NCBI RefSeq assembly: GCF_003944715.1
Contig: NZ_RWIT01000002.1
Span: 1 to 64,000 of the forward strand
Direction: 5' to 3'
From: Hymenobacter rigui
Lineage (GTDB): Bacteria > Bacteroidota > Bacteroidia > Cytophagales > Hymenobacteraceae
Length of the DNA: 64,000 bases
Each line of letters opens with the position of its first letter. Within the stretch, counting starts at the first letter, position 1. A program made the translations under genes and the position numbers. The notes below the pieces were generated by a model. The model made no database searches. It was not told the DNA's origin and saw only the letters and a program-made list of their open reading frames with translations. Positions 52,026 through 60,424 of the stretch are shown here, piece after piece.

Positions 52026-53138
52026 ATGAAAAAAGTACTCTTCATTGACCGCGACGGGACCATCCTCATCGAGCCGCCGACGGATTTTCAGGTGGACGCG
52101 CTGACGCGGGAAAAATTTCAGTTTGTGCCCGGTGCCATCACCGGTCTGGCGCGCATTGCCCGCGAGCTGGATTACGAGCTGGTGCTGGTGAGCAACCAGG
52201 ACGGCCTCGGCACCGCCAGCTACCCGGAGGATACCTTCTGGCCAGCGCACAATATGATGCTCGACGTGCTGCGCTCGGAAGGAGTGGAGTTCGTGCGCGA
52301 GCACATCGACCGGAGCTTCCCCCACGAGAACCTGCCCACCCGCAAGCCCGGCACCGGCATGCTCACCCAGTACTTGGCCGAGGGCAGCGGCTATGACCTC
52401 AAAAACTCCTTCGTTATCGGCGACCGGCTGACCGATGTGGAGTTGGCCCAGAACCTGGGCTGCCAGTCCATCCTGCTGAAGCCGGAAGGGGAGGGCGACG
52501 AGCGCGCTGCGTTAACCACCATGAGCTGGGAAAAAATATACCAGTTTCTGCGGCTGCCCGCCCGCACCGCCGTGGTACAACGCGACACTAACGAAACCAA
52601 AATCAGCATCGAGCTAAACCTCGACGGCAACGGCCGCCCCGAGATGCACACCGGTCTGGGCTTCTTCGACCACATGCTCGACCAGCTCAGCAAGCACTCG
52701 GGCGTGGATATGAAAATCACCGTCCAGGGCGACCTGCACATCGACGAGCACCACACCATCGAGGACACGGCTATTGCTTTGGGCGAAGCCTTCACCCAGG
52801 CACTCGGCGACAAGCGCGGCCTGGCCCGTTACGGTTTCCTACTACCCATGGACGACGTGCTGGCTCAGGCCGCCATTGACTTTTCGGGCCGCTCCTGGAT
52901 TGTGTGGGACGCCGAGTTCAAGCGCGAAAAAGTAGGGGATATGCCCTGCGAAATGTTTTACCATTTCTTCAAAAGCTTCTCCGACGCTGCCCGCTGCAAC
53001 CTTAACATCAAAGCCGAAGGGCAGAACGAGCACCACAAGATCGAAGCCATTTTCAAGGCTGTAGCCAAGTCCATCAAAATGGCCCTGGTGCGCGACGCCG
53101 GCCGTATGGAAATCCCCAGCACGAAAGGCATTTTGTAA
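52026..53138 (+). CDS. hisB: Bifunctional histidinol-phosphatase/imidazoleglycerol-phosphate dehydratase
   Basis: 370 residues from ATG at 52026. The N-terminal HAD phosphatase (1-170) has nucleophile pair Asp8 and Asp10 in [17 protein letters not shown] and the [17 protein letters not shown] loop. The C-terminal dehydratase (180-370) has the two manganese-binding motifs [15 protein letters not shown] and [20 protein letters not shown]. Catalyses the sixth and eighth steps of the pathway, a fusion also known from Enterobacteria. A 12-bp hairpin starts at the base after the stop. Confidence 0.96.
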   Translation: MKKVLFIDRDGTILIEPPTDFQVDALTREKFQFVPGAITGLARIARELDYELVLVSNQDGLGTASYPEDTFWPAHNMMLDVLRSEGVEFVREHIDRSFPHENLPTRKPGTGMLTQYLAEGSGYDLKNSFVIGDRLTDVELAQNLGCQSILLKPEGEGDERAALTTMSWEKIYQFLRLPARTAVVQRDTNETKISIELNLDGNGRPEMHTGLGFFDHMLDQLSKHSGVDMKITVQGDLHIDEHHTIEDTAIALGEAFTQALGDKRGLARYGFLLPMDDVLAQAAIDFSGRSWIVWDAEFKREKVGDMPCEMFYHFFKSFSDAARCNLNIKAEGQNEHHKIEAIFKAVAKSIKMALVRDAGRMEIPSTKGIL

Positions 53139-53168
53139 TTTATCCATTTGTTTATACAAATGGATAAA
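53139..53168. repeat. Hairpin directly after the hisB stop codon
   Basis: 12-bp perfect stem (53139-53150 with 53157-53168), 6-base loop, starting immediately after the TAA. No T run follows, so more likely an intercistronic hairpin than a terminator. Confidence 0.7.
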
Positions 53169-53200
53169 GATATGGTTGCGCGTGATTTGCACGCATAATT

Positions 53201-53285
53201 GTCATCCTGACTGAAGCGAAGAACCTTACATCTTGCACCGATTCATGCTACCATAATGAATGCTCTCGGTTCCAGTCAGGATGAC
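53201..53285. repeat. Decayed palindromic repeat, GTCATCCTGACTG type
   Basis: Outer arms gtcatcctgactg (53201) and their complement (ending 53285) pair over about 13 bases; inner arms have diverged. Related to the copy at 30357 by its GTCATCCTGA end. Confidence 0.65.
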
Positions 53286-53361
53286 GGTTTATAAGCAAAA
53301 ACCTCTTTAAACATTTGTTTAAGCAAAAGAGTAAACAACGTCCTTCACTCGATATGTTCAA

Positions 53362-53952
53362 ATGGAAATAGCCATAGTAGATTACAAAGGCGGCAACGTG
53401 CAGTCGGTGCTGTTTGCGCTGGAACGGCTGGGCGTGCAGGCCACGCTCACGGCCGACCACGACGTGATTCGCCGCGCCGATAAGGTGCTATTCCCGGGTG
53501 AGGGCGAGGCTGCCTCCGCCATGCGGGAGCTGCGTGCCCAAGGGCTGCACGAGCTGCTGCCCACGCTCACGCAGCCGTTCCTGGGCATCTGCCTGGGCAT
53601 GCAGCTGCTGGGCCGCCACACCCAGGAGGGCGGGGGCACCAAGCTGCTCGGGATTCTGCCCTTCGACGTGGTGCGGTTCCCGGCCACGCCGGAGTACAAA
53701 GTGCCGCACATGGGCTGGAACAACCTGCAAGCCTTGCGTGGTCCGCTGTTCGAAGGCCTCAGCGCCGAGGACTATGTATACTTCGTGCACAGTTACTATG
53801 CCCCGGTGGGTGAGTATACCATTGCCGAGGCCACGTACCCCGCGCCGTTCAGCGCCGCCGTGCAGCACGAGAACTTCTACGCCGTGCAGTTCCACACCGA
53901 AAAGAGCGGCCCCGTCGGCACCCGCATCCTGGAAAACTTTCTCAAGCTGTAA
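53362..53952 (+). CDS. hisH: Imidazole glycerol phosphate synthase, glutamine amidotransferase subunit
   Basis: 196 residues. Supplies ammonia from glutamine to HisF. Class I amidotransferase triad visible: Cys77 in FLGICLGMQLLG, His178 and Glu180 in VQFHTEKSG. MEIAIVDYKGGNVQSV is the usual start. Followed by a palindromic repeat and then hisA. Confidence 0.96.
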   Translation: MEIAIVDYKGGNVQSVLFALERLGVQATLTADHDVIRRADKVLFPGEGEAASAMRELRAQGLHELLPTLTQPFLGICLGMQLLGRHTQEGGGTKLLGILPFDVVRFPATPEYKVPHMGWNNLQALRGPLFEGLSAEDYVYFVHSYYAPVGEYTIAEATYPAPFSAAVQHENFYAVQFHTEKSGPVGTRILENFLKL

Positions 53953-53970
53953 GCCCGTGATAAAACAACG

Positions 53971-54062
53971 GTCATGCTGAGCTTGTCGAAGCATCTCTAC
54001 CGCTTCGTTGTGGTGGTATTTGATTACCCTCGGTAGAGATGCTTCGACAGGCTCAGCATGAC
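53971..54062. repeat. Long palindromic repeat, GTCATGCTGAGC type, between hisH and hisA
   Basis: 32-base arms (53971-54002 and 54031-54062) with one mismatch and a 28-base loop. The arm sequence gcttgtcgaagcatctctac matches the copies at 2182 and 16447 except for a T/C change. Confidence 0.9.
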
Positions 54063-54102
54063 GTTCTGTTGATTCGCTATCAGCACCAAGCTCAAAACCT
54101 AC

Positions 54103-54819
54103 ATGGAAATCATTCCCGCAATTGACCTCATAGGCGGCCAGTGCGTGCGCCTGACGGAGGGCGATTTTGCCCAGCAGACCACCTACGACGCCGACCCGCT
54201 GGCCGTGGCCCAACGCTTCGAGGCCGCCGGTGTGAAGCGCCTGCACCTGGTGGACCTCGACGGGGCCCGTGCCAAGCGTCCCGTGAATCTGCCCGTACTG
54301 GAGCGCATTGCCCGCCACACCAGCCTGCACATCGACTTCGGGGGCGGACTGCAGAGCGAGGACGCCGTGCGCCAGGCCTTCGACGCCGGAGCCCGGCAGA
54401 TTACCGCCGGCAGCATTGCCGTGCGCGAGCCCGAAACCGTGAACGGCTGGCTCCACACCTTCGGGGCCGACCGCATCATCATCGGGGCCGACTACCGCGA
54501 CAACCACATTTCCATCAACGCCTGGGCCGAGCAGAGCGAGCGGACCCTGCGCGAGTTTGTGGAAGGCTACTTGGCCAGCGGAGCCACCACCTTCATCTGC
54601 ACCGACGTGAGCAAGGATGGCAAGCTCCAGGGCCCGTCGCTGGCTACGTACACCGAACTGCGCGAGCAGCTGCCCGCCGCCCGCCTCATTGCCAGCGGCG
54701 GCGTCACTACCATTGCCGATGCGGAGGCCCTGGCCGCCGTGGGCATGCATGGGGCTATCATCGGGAAAGCCATCTACGAAGGCACCATCACGCTGGAGCA
54801 GCTGCAGCCCTGGCTGTAG
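54103..54819 (+). CDS. hisA: ProFAR isomerase
   Basis: 238 residues; isomerises N'-formimino phosphoribosyl-AICAR in a TIM barrel. MEIIPAIDLIGGQCVRLTEGD with the catalytic Asp8, LHLVDLDGA, HIDFGGGLQ, IIIGADYRDNHIS and ASGGVTTIAD phosphate-binding turns are intact. The tag stop is followed at once by a heptad repeat. Confidence 0.95.
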   Translation: MEIIPAIDLIGGQCVRLTEGDFAQQTTYDADPLAVAQRFEAAGVKRLHLVDLDGARAKRPVNLPVLERIARHTSLHIDFGGGLQSEDAVRQAFDAGARQITAGSIAVREPETVNGWLHTFGADRIIIGADYRDNHISINAWAEQSERTLREFVEGYLASGATTFICTDVSKDGKLQGPSLATYTELREQLPAARLIASGGVTTIADAEALAAVGMHGAIIGKAIYEGTITLEQLQPWL

Positions 54820-54937
54820 TTTCGTTTTTCGTTGTTGGTTATTCGTTTCTCGCTCGGTTCGTCCAAGAGGAAACGAAGTCTGCCAACGAATACTCAACAG
54901 CCGAAAAACGAACAACCACTAACGAAAAACGAGCAAG
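54820..54937. repeat. 7-nt-periodic inverted repeat between hisA and hisF (word tttcgtt)
   Basis: Left arm 54820-54861, beginning at the base after the hisA stop, in units tttcgtt, tttcgtt, gttggtt, attcgtt. Right arm 54884-54937 in complementary units (aacgaaa, aacaacc and variants), ending at the base before the hisF ATG. The element exactly fills the intercistronic gap. Confidence 0.86.
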
Positions 54938-55696
54938 ATGCTAACCAAACGAATCATACCCTGCCTCGATGTGAAGGACGGGCGCACCGTGAAAGGGGTG
55001 CGCTTCGAAGGCCTGCGCGACGCCGGCGACCCGGTGGCCCTGGCCGCCCGTTACGCCCGCGAGGGTGCCGACGAACTGGTGTTCCTCGATATCACCGCTA
55101 CCAACCAGAAGCGCGCCACGCTGGTGGCGCTGGTGCGCGACGTGGCCCGCGAGCTGGATATTCCGTTTACCGTGGGCGGCGGCATCGGCACCGTATCTGA
55201 TGTGGAGGCCCTGCTCATGAACGGGGCCGACAAAGTGAGCATCAACTCCGCCGCTTTGGCGCGCCCCGAGCTGATTGATGAGCTGGCGGCCCGCTTCGGG
55301 TCCCAGTGCATCGTGGTGGCCGCCGATGCCCGCTACAACGACGCCGACGGCTGGCAGATCTACACCCGGGCCGGTACCCACAACACCGGCCGTGACGCGG
55401 TGCAGTGGTGCCGGGAAGCTGCCGAGCGGGGCGCGGGCGAAATCCTGTTAACATCCATGAGCAACGACGGCACCAAGGACGGCTTCGCGCTGGACATCAC
55501 CGGGGCCGTGAGCCGGGCCGTAACCATCCCGGTAGTAGCCTCGGGTGGTGCGGGCTCCAAGCAGGACTTCACCAATGTGTTCCAGCAGGCCCACGCCGAC
55601 GCCGGCCTCGCCGCCAGCATCTTCCACTTCGGCGAAATCGGCATCCGCGAGCTGAAAGAACACCTGCGCCAGGACGGCATTGCTGTGCGGCTGTAA
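54938..55696 (+). CDS. hisF: Imidazole glycerol phosphate synthase, cyclase subunit
   Basis: 252 residues. Forms the imidazole ring with ammonia from His[21 protein letters not shown] with catalytic Asp11, [39 protein letters not shown]-type [26 protein letters not shown] with the second Asp, and [11 protein letters not shown] are present. Fits the HisF barrel fully. Confidence 0.96.
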   Translation: MLTKRIIPCLDVKDGRTVKGVRFEGLRDAGDPVALAARYAREGADELVFLDITATNQKRATLVALVRDVARELDIPFTVGGGIGTVSDVEALLMNGADKVSINSAALARPELIDELAARFGSQCIVVAADARYNDADGWQIYTRAGTHNTGRDAVQWCREAAERGAGEILLTSMSNDGTKDGFALDITGAVSRAVTIPVVASGGAGSKQDFTNVFQQAHADAGLAASIFHFGEIGIRELKEHLRQDGIAVRL

Positions 55697-55699
55697 TTT

Positions 55700-55785
55700 T
55701 AGTTGTCAGTTGGTAGTTGTCCGTTGTCAGTTTATTGACTGCTCGTGCCTGTACTAACAACTGTCAACTACCAACTAACAACTAG
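55700..55785. repeat. 7-nt-periodic inverted repeat between hisF and hisI (word agttgtc)
   Basis: Left arm 55700-55736 (units agttgtc, agttggt, agttgtc, cgttgtc) begins 3 bases after the hisF stop. Right arm 55753-55785 is complementary at about 28 of 32 positions (units aacaact, gtcaact, accaact). Ends 5 bases before the hisI ATG. Confidence 0.87.
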
Positions 55786-55790
55786 ATCCA

Positions 55791-56429
55791 ATGGATTTTG
55801 CCAAAATGCCCGATGGGCTGATTCCGGTGATTGTGCAGGATGCCCACACGGGGCAGGTGCTGATGCTGGGCTACCAGAACGAGGAAGCGCAGCGCGTGAC
55901 CCGCCAGACGGGCCGCGTGACATTCTTCTCCCGTTCCAAGCAGCGCCTCTGGACCAAGGGCGAAACGTCCGGGAACTACCTCACCGTGGTGAGCGAGCAT
56001 GAAGACTGCGACCAGGACGCCCTGCTCATCCTGGCCCGCCCCGACGGCCCCACCTGCCACCGGGGTACCACCAGCTGCTTCGAACAGCCCCAGCAGACGC
56101 GCTACCCGGCCCCGGCCGTGAGTTTCGTGGCGGAGCTGGAGCGCCTAGTGCAGCGCCGCCACCAGCACCCCGACGAAGACCCCAAGTCGTACACCGCCTC
56201 CCTGTTCCGGAAGGGTATGCCCAAAATCGCCCAGAAAGTGGGAGAGGAGGCCGTGGAAACCGTCATCGACGCTGTGGGTGGCAACCTAGAAGGCCTGAAA
56301 GGCGAAGCCGCCGACCTGCTGTACCATTTGTTGGTATTGCTGACGGCCTCCGGGCTTTCCATGGAAGACGTGGTGGACGTGCTTAAGCAACGCCACACCA
56401 CCATTTCCGGCGGGGTGCGCCGGGAGTAG
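55791..56429 (+). CDS. hisI: Bifunctional phosphoribosyl-AMP cyclohydrolase/phosphoribosyl-ATP pyrophosphatase
   Basis: 212 residues (HisIE). The N-terminal cyclohydrolase has VIVQDAHTGQVLMLGYQNEEA, the zinc-binding SEHEDCDQDALLILA and HRGTTSCFE. The C-terminal pyrophosphatase (about 110-212) has DEDPKSYTASLFRKGMPKIAQKVGEEAVE. Catalyses steps two and three. Last gene of the operon; a terminator follows. Confidence 0.95.
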   Translation: MDFAKMPDGLIPVIVQDAHTGQVLMLGYQNEEAQRVTRQTGRVTFFSRSKQRLWTKGETSGNYLTVVSEHEDCDQDALLILARPDGPTCHRGTTSCFEQPQQTRYPAPAVSFVAELERLVQRRHQHPDEDPKSYTASLFRKGMPKIAQKVGEEAVETVIDAVGGNLEGLKGEAADLLYHLLVLLTASGLSMEDVVDVLKQRHTTISGGVRRE

Positions 56430-56450
56430 CCTTAGCTTCCAAACAAACTC

Positions 56451-56493
56451 GAAAACGCTGCCGGTGCCTTCCGTAGGTTCGGGCAGCGTTTTT
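56451..56493 (+). terminator. Terminator of the histidine operon
   Basis: 11-bp stem (aaaacgctgcc with ggcagcgtttt) ending in ttttt, right after hisI. Confidence 0.85.
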
Positions 56494-56525
56494 CCATTTC
56501 TGCAACTCTGTAAGCTACGTTTCCA

Positions 56526-57053
56526 ATGCCCTCTGCCGCTATCCAGTTATTACCCCTGCGAATTGATCAGGCTGCAATTTTCCACCGCTGGCTGCAGGAG
56601 CCGGAGGTTATTCTTTACTCCTTGAATGCCTTCCAGCAGATGGATTCGCCGGCGAAGGTCAGCCGATGGCTGGAAGCTACGTTGGCTGATCCGCGCTGCC
56701 TGAACCTGGGGGTGTACCTGACCGAAACGCAGGAGTTGATTGGCCACGCCGGTATATCCGGCATCTCTACGGCCAATCAGGCGGGCGAGTATTTCATACT
56801 GCTGGGCGAAACACAGTACTGGGGCCAGGGTATTGCCACAGAGGTAACCCGGCAAGTAGTGGCGCGGGGCTTTGCGGAGCTGGGCCTGAACCGGATTATG
56901 CTCACAGTTTCGGAGCCCAATCAGGGCGGCGTGAAAGCCTACCTGCGGGCCGGGTTTCAGTTGGAGGGCCGGCTGCGGCAGGCCTGCTTCCGCAATGGGA
57001 GATTTCACGATAAGCTGGTGATGTCGATGCTGCGGGAGGAATGGGGCACGTAG
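56526..57053 (+). CDS. GNAT-family N-acetyltransferase
   Basis: 175 residues, RimJ/RimL-like. N-terminal IFHRWLQEPEVILYSL, beta strands LGVYLTETQELIGHAGISGI, the acetyl-CoA loop QYWGQGIATEVTRQVVARGF (motif Q-x-W-G-x-G-x-A) near residue 100, and LNRIMLTVSEPNQGGVKAYLRAGFQLEG. Substrate (ribosomal protein, amino acid or small amine) cannot be told. Ends 11 bases before the target duplication of the cassette that follows. Confidence 0.85.
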   Translation: MPSAAIQLLPLRIDQAAIFHRWLQEPEVILYSLNAFQQMDSPAKVSRWLEATLADPRCLNLGVYLTETQELIGHAGISGISTANQAGEYFILLGETQYWGQGIATEVTRQVVARGFAELGLNRIMLTVSEPNQGGVKAYLRAGFQLEGRLRQACFRNGRFHDKLVMSMLREEWGT

Positions 57054-57184
57054 GAGTTTGATGGATACTGGCCTTGGTTAAAAGTTTGGTCCAAAGGTTA
57101 AACGGCTAATTAGCCTACCTTACCTCTAGGCCAAAAGCGCCACTGTAAAAAGATAGGTAGCGAAGTAAGCAGAGTAATTGTATC

Positions 57185-57226
57185 TACGAAATAATTCGTA
57201 TAGTTGCTTCTACGAAATAATTCGTA
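57185..57226 (+). promoter_or_regulatory. Tandem dyad operator, TACGAA-N4-TTCGTA
   Basis: tacgaaataattcgta occurs at 57185-57200 and again at 57211-57226, 26 bases apart, 45-85 bases upstream of the S41 peptidase ATG. The TAC...GTA dyads resemble sites of BlaI/MecI/CopY-type winged-helix repressors; that assignment is inference. No such regulator gene is in the window. Confidence 0.6.
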
Positions 57227-57270
57227 GTAACTGCTGCGTGAAATACAGCATACAGCCCCCTGCTTTACTT

Positions 57271-58593
57271 ATGCGTTACCTTACATTGTGCGTCCCCCTG
57301 CTGGCCGTTATCGGTCCACTTTGGTGCCAGGCTCAAACCACTGCCCCCTCCGTCTTACACATCCCTCAGTTGATGGATTCGGTGGCGTTGCGCCTCCAAC
57401 AGCACTACATATTTCCGGTAGAAGCCGGGCGCATGGGGACGTATGTACAAGGCCAGGCCCGGAAGCAAGCATACGTCGCGCTGGCGACCGACCCGAAACG
57501 TGTGGTGAAGCAGCTGCAGGCAGACCTGCAAGCCGTCCACCGCGACCCGCATCTGTTTGTGGAGTACAACCCGGCCCTGGCTACCGCGAGCCGACGCAGC
57601 CCGCAACCCTCGGCCGAGGAGCAGGCGCAGGCCAAAAAGTACTGGGTGGCCAACAACTACCTGTTCAAGAAAGCCGAAGTGCTGCCCGGCAATATCGGCT
57701 ACTTCCCCTTCACGGGTTTTGTGCCGGACGTGGCCGGAGCTAAGCCGACCATCAGCGGGGCCCTGCAGTTTTTAGCCAATACCAGCGCCCTGGTCATTGA
57801 CCTGCGCGAAAATATGGGGGGCAGCCCGGAACTGGTGAGCCTGCTGGAAAGCTACTTTTTTCCGATCAAAACGCATATGAACGACCTAATAAACCGGTCC
57901 ACCAACGACACGACGGTCTTCTACGCGGACCCGGCGAAAGTGCCGTTTACCGTGTCGATGCCGGTGTATATTCTCACCAGCCATCACACGTTTTCCGGGG
58001 CTGAGGACTTTGCGTATGCCATGCAAATGGCCAAGCGTGCCGTGGTGGTGGGCGAAACTACGGGCGGCGGGGCACACCCCACCAGGCCGGTGTCGGTGGG
58101 GCAGGGCTTCGTGGTTTCCATCCCGTATGCTCGCTCGTTGAACCCGGTTACGCACACCGACTGGGAAGGAACCGGGGTGGTGCCCGACGTGAAAGTAGCC
58201 GCCCAGCAGGCCCTGACCAAAGCCCGGGAGCTGGCCTTGCGGGCCCAGCACCAAAGGGCTACCAGTGAGCAGGAAAAGCGGCAAATGGACTACCTACTGG
58301 ATGAGCTGGCCACCCAGCGTCCGGCGGCTAAGGAACCGTTGAGCCAGCTGCAGCTGTACACCGGCACCTACGGGCCGCTAACGATGTACCTGACGGGCAA
58401 CAAGCTGTTCTGCAAAAATGCCGACGCAGGTAATCTAATTACCGAACTCAGGCCGATTGCCCCCCACCGGTTTGTGTTGGATGATAACGCGCACGCCGAG
58501 TTTGTGCAAGACAGTCGCGGCAGATGGTCGCATATCAGGCTCTATGTCAGTGACGGCAATGTCTTCGAGGAACGGCGAAAAGAACGGAACTAA
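57271..58593 (+). CDS. S41 family (C-terminal-processing-like) peptidase, secreted
   Basis: 440 residues from ATG at 57271 (MRYLTLCVPLLAVIGPLWCQAQ signal peptide); an upstream frame from 57178 would read the operators and is rejected. The N-terminal helical part (about 25-120) is followed by the S41 core: IGYFPFTGFVPDVAG, ALVIDLRENMGGSPELV, catalytic Ser in SHHTFSGAEDFAYAM near residue 246, VVGETTGGGAHPTRP, GTGVVPDVKV. This resembles the interphotoreceptor-retinoid-binding-protein-like S41 peptidases of Bacteroidota. The gene is the only passenger of the cassette and carries its own tandem operator. Confidence 0.85.
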   Translation: MRYLTLCVPLLAVIGPLWCQAQTTAPSVLHIPQLMDSVALRLQQHYIFPVEAGRMGTYVQGQARKQAYVALATDPKRVVKQLQADLQAVHRDPHLFVEYNPALATASRRSPQPSAEEQAQAKKYWVANNYLFKKAEVLPGNIGYFPFTGFVPDVAGAKPTISGALQFLANTSALVIDLRENMGGSPELVSLLESYFFPIKTHMNDLINRSTNDTTVFYADPAKVPFTVSMPVYILTSHHTFSGAEDFAYAMQMAKRAVVVGETTGGGAHPTRPVSVGQGFVVSIPYARSLNPVTHTDWEGTGVVPDVKVAAQQALTKARELALRAQHQRATSEQEKRQMDYLLDELATQRPAAKEPLSQLQLYTGTYGPLTMYLTGNKLFCKNADAGNLITELRPIAPHRFVLDDNAHAEFVQDSRGRWSHIRLYVSDGNVFEERRKERN

Positions 58594-58785
58594 TCACGTG
58601 GCATTGCCAGACCGGGGTAGTGGTTGCGCCGTCCGTTTAACATTTGTACCAAACTTTTAACCAAGGCCGATACTCAGGCAGTCTATAGTACCCGTACCCA
58701 TCCGTTCGGACGCTTTTGCGTATGGGCAGATATTGTGCTGCTAAACCTTCCGTACCTTGCAGCCCGTTTTACCCCCTCTGTTTCT

Positions 58786-59568
<783 letters not shown>

Positions 59569-59579
59569 CCCTAGGGGCT

Positions 59580-60239
59580 ATGACGTCGCAAACCGTTGCC
59601 CTGGGAATTGGGCTGGTGTCGCAGCTGCTGTTCTCGAGCCGCATTGTGCTGCAGTGGATTCAGAGCGAGCGGGCCAAGCGGGTGCTGGTGCCCACCTTGT
59701 TCTGGCAGATCAGCCTGATTTCTTCGTTTCTGATGATTGTGTACGGCATCCTGCGCCACGACCCGGTGATTCTGGGTGCGCAGGTGATTAGTTACGCCAT
59801 CTACATCCGTAATCTGCAGCTGCTGAAGGAGTGGGGTAAGCTGAGTCCGTGGTTTCGGGCCGGGGCCTACTTGTTTCCGGTGGCTATGCTGGGCTGGTTT
59901 GTGGCCGGCACCCAGCACTTCAGCCTGCGGGCCATGCTGGGCAGCCGCATTCCGGGCGGGCTGCTGGCACTGGGTGCTGTCGGGCAGACTATCTTTCTGC
60001 TCCGCTTTGTCTACCAGTGGCTGTATTCCGAGCGGAAGGGAGAATCTACGCTTCCGCTCAGCTTCTGGGTCATCAGTTTTGTGGGCTCCGTTCTGATTCT
60101 CATCTATGCGTTCCTGCGCTGGGATGCCGTACTTATCATCGGCAACGTATTTGGAACCGTGGTGTACGCCCGCAACATTGTGTTGCTGCGCCGGGAGCTG
60201 CGGAAAGCACCGGTTAACTCAGCAGGTGCTGCTCAATAG
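59580..60239 (+). CDS. Membrane protein with two lipid-A-disaccharide-synthase N-terminal (LAB_N) domains
   Basis: 219 residues from ATG at 59580, 11 bases after the GT2 gene. Six hydrophobic segments in two similar halves: SQLLFSSRIVLQWIQSERAK ... FWQISLISSFLMIVYGILRHD and QTIFLLRFVYQWLYSERKGE ... FWVISFVGSVLILIYAFLRWD. The repeated R-x-x-x-Q-W-x-x-SE(R/K) and FW-x-IS patterns mark LAB_N. Such small proteins accompany polyprenyl-phosphate-sugar enzymes and may assist flipping; role inferred. Confidence 0.85.
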   Translation: MTSQTVALGIGLVSQLLFSSRIVLQWIQSERAKRVLVPTLFWQISLISSFLMIVYGILRHDPVILGAQVISYAIYIRNLQLLKEWGKLSPWFRAGAYLFPVAMLGWFVAGTQHFSLRAMLGSRIPGGLLALGAVGQTIFLLRFVYQWLYSERKGESTLPLSFWVISFVGSVLILIYAFLRWDAVLIIGNVFGTVVYARNIVLLRRELRKAPVNSAGAAQ

Positions 60240-60286
60240 ACCCTTAGCGGTACATACCCCACCAACGTGGTAGCCTGTTAAACGGC

Positions 60287-60318
60287 GAAACCCCGACTGC
60301 TGGCGCAATCGGGGTTTC
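60287..60318. terminator. Hairpin terminator after the LAB_N gene
   Basis: 10-bp stem (60287-60296 with 60309-60318), GC-rich centre with A and T at the ends; between convergent genes. Confidence 0.75.
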
Positions 60319-60424
60319 TTCGGGAGAGTAAGTTCCTGCTGGGACAGGTGGCGTTGCTTGTGCTGAAAGGGGAGCTGCTATACGAGAGATAAGAAAGTTT
60401 GGGACACTAACGCCCGCAAACTAC

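Larger units (their letters stand above)
57064..58674. mobile_element. Passenger-gene cassette: 36-bp terminal inverted repeats, 6-bp target duplication, no transposase
   Basis: A 36-base segment at 57070-57105 (starts ggccttggttaaaagtttgg) is repeated inverted at 58633-58668 with 34 of 36 positions matching. Immediately outside both ends lies the direct repeat gatact (57064-57069 and 58669-58674), the signature of a target-site duplication. Between the ends (1.6 kb) are a tandem operator and one complete S41 peptidase gene; no transposase or recombinase is seen. It would therefore be a non-autonomous transposon mobilised in trans. The family is not identified. Confidence 0.85.

Noticed and set aside
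5636..55785. CRISPR array as an explanation for the word repeats
   Set aside because: No direct repeats of constant sequence with equal-length unique spacers and no cas genes; the units are 7-9 bases and differ between loci.
57070..58668. The 36-bp inverted ends as ordinary terminators
   Set aside because: The arms are 1.5 kb apart, too far for a terminator hairpin, and are flanked by a perfect 6-bp direct repeat.
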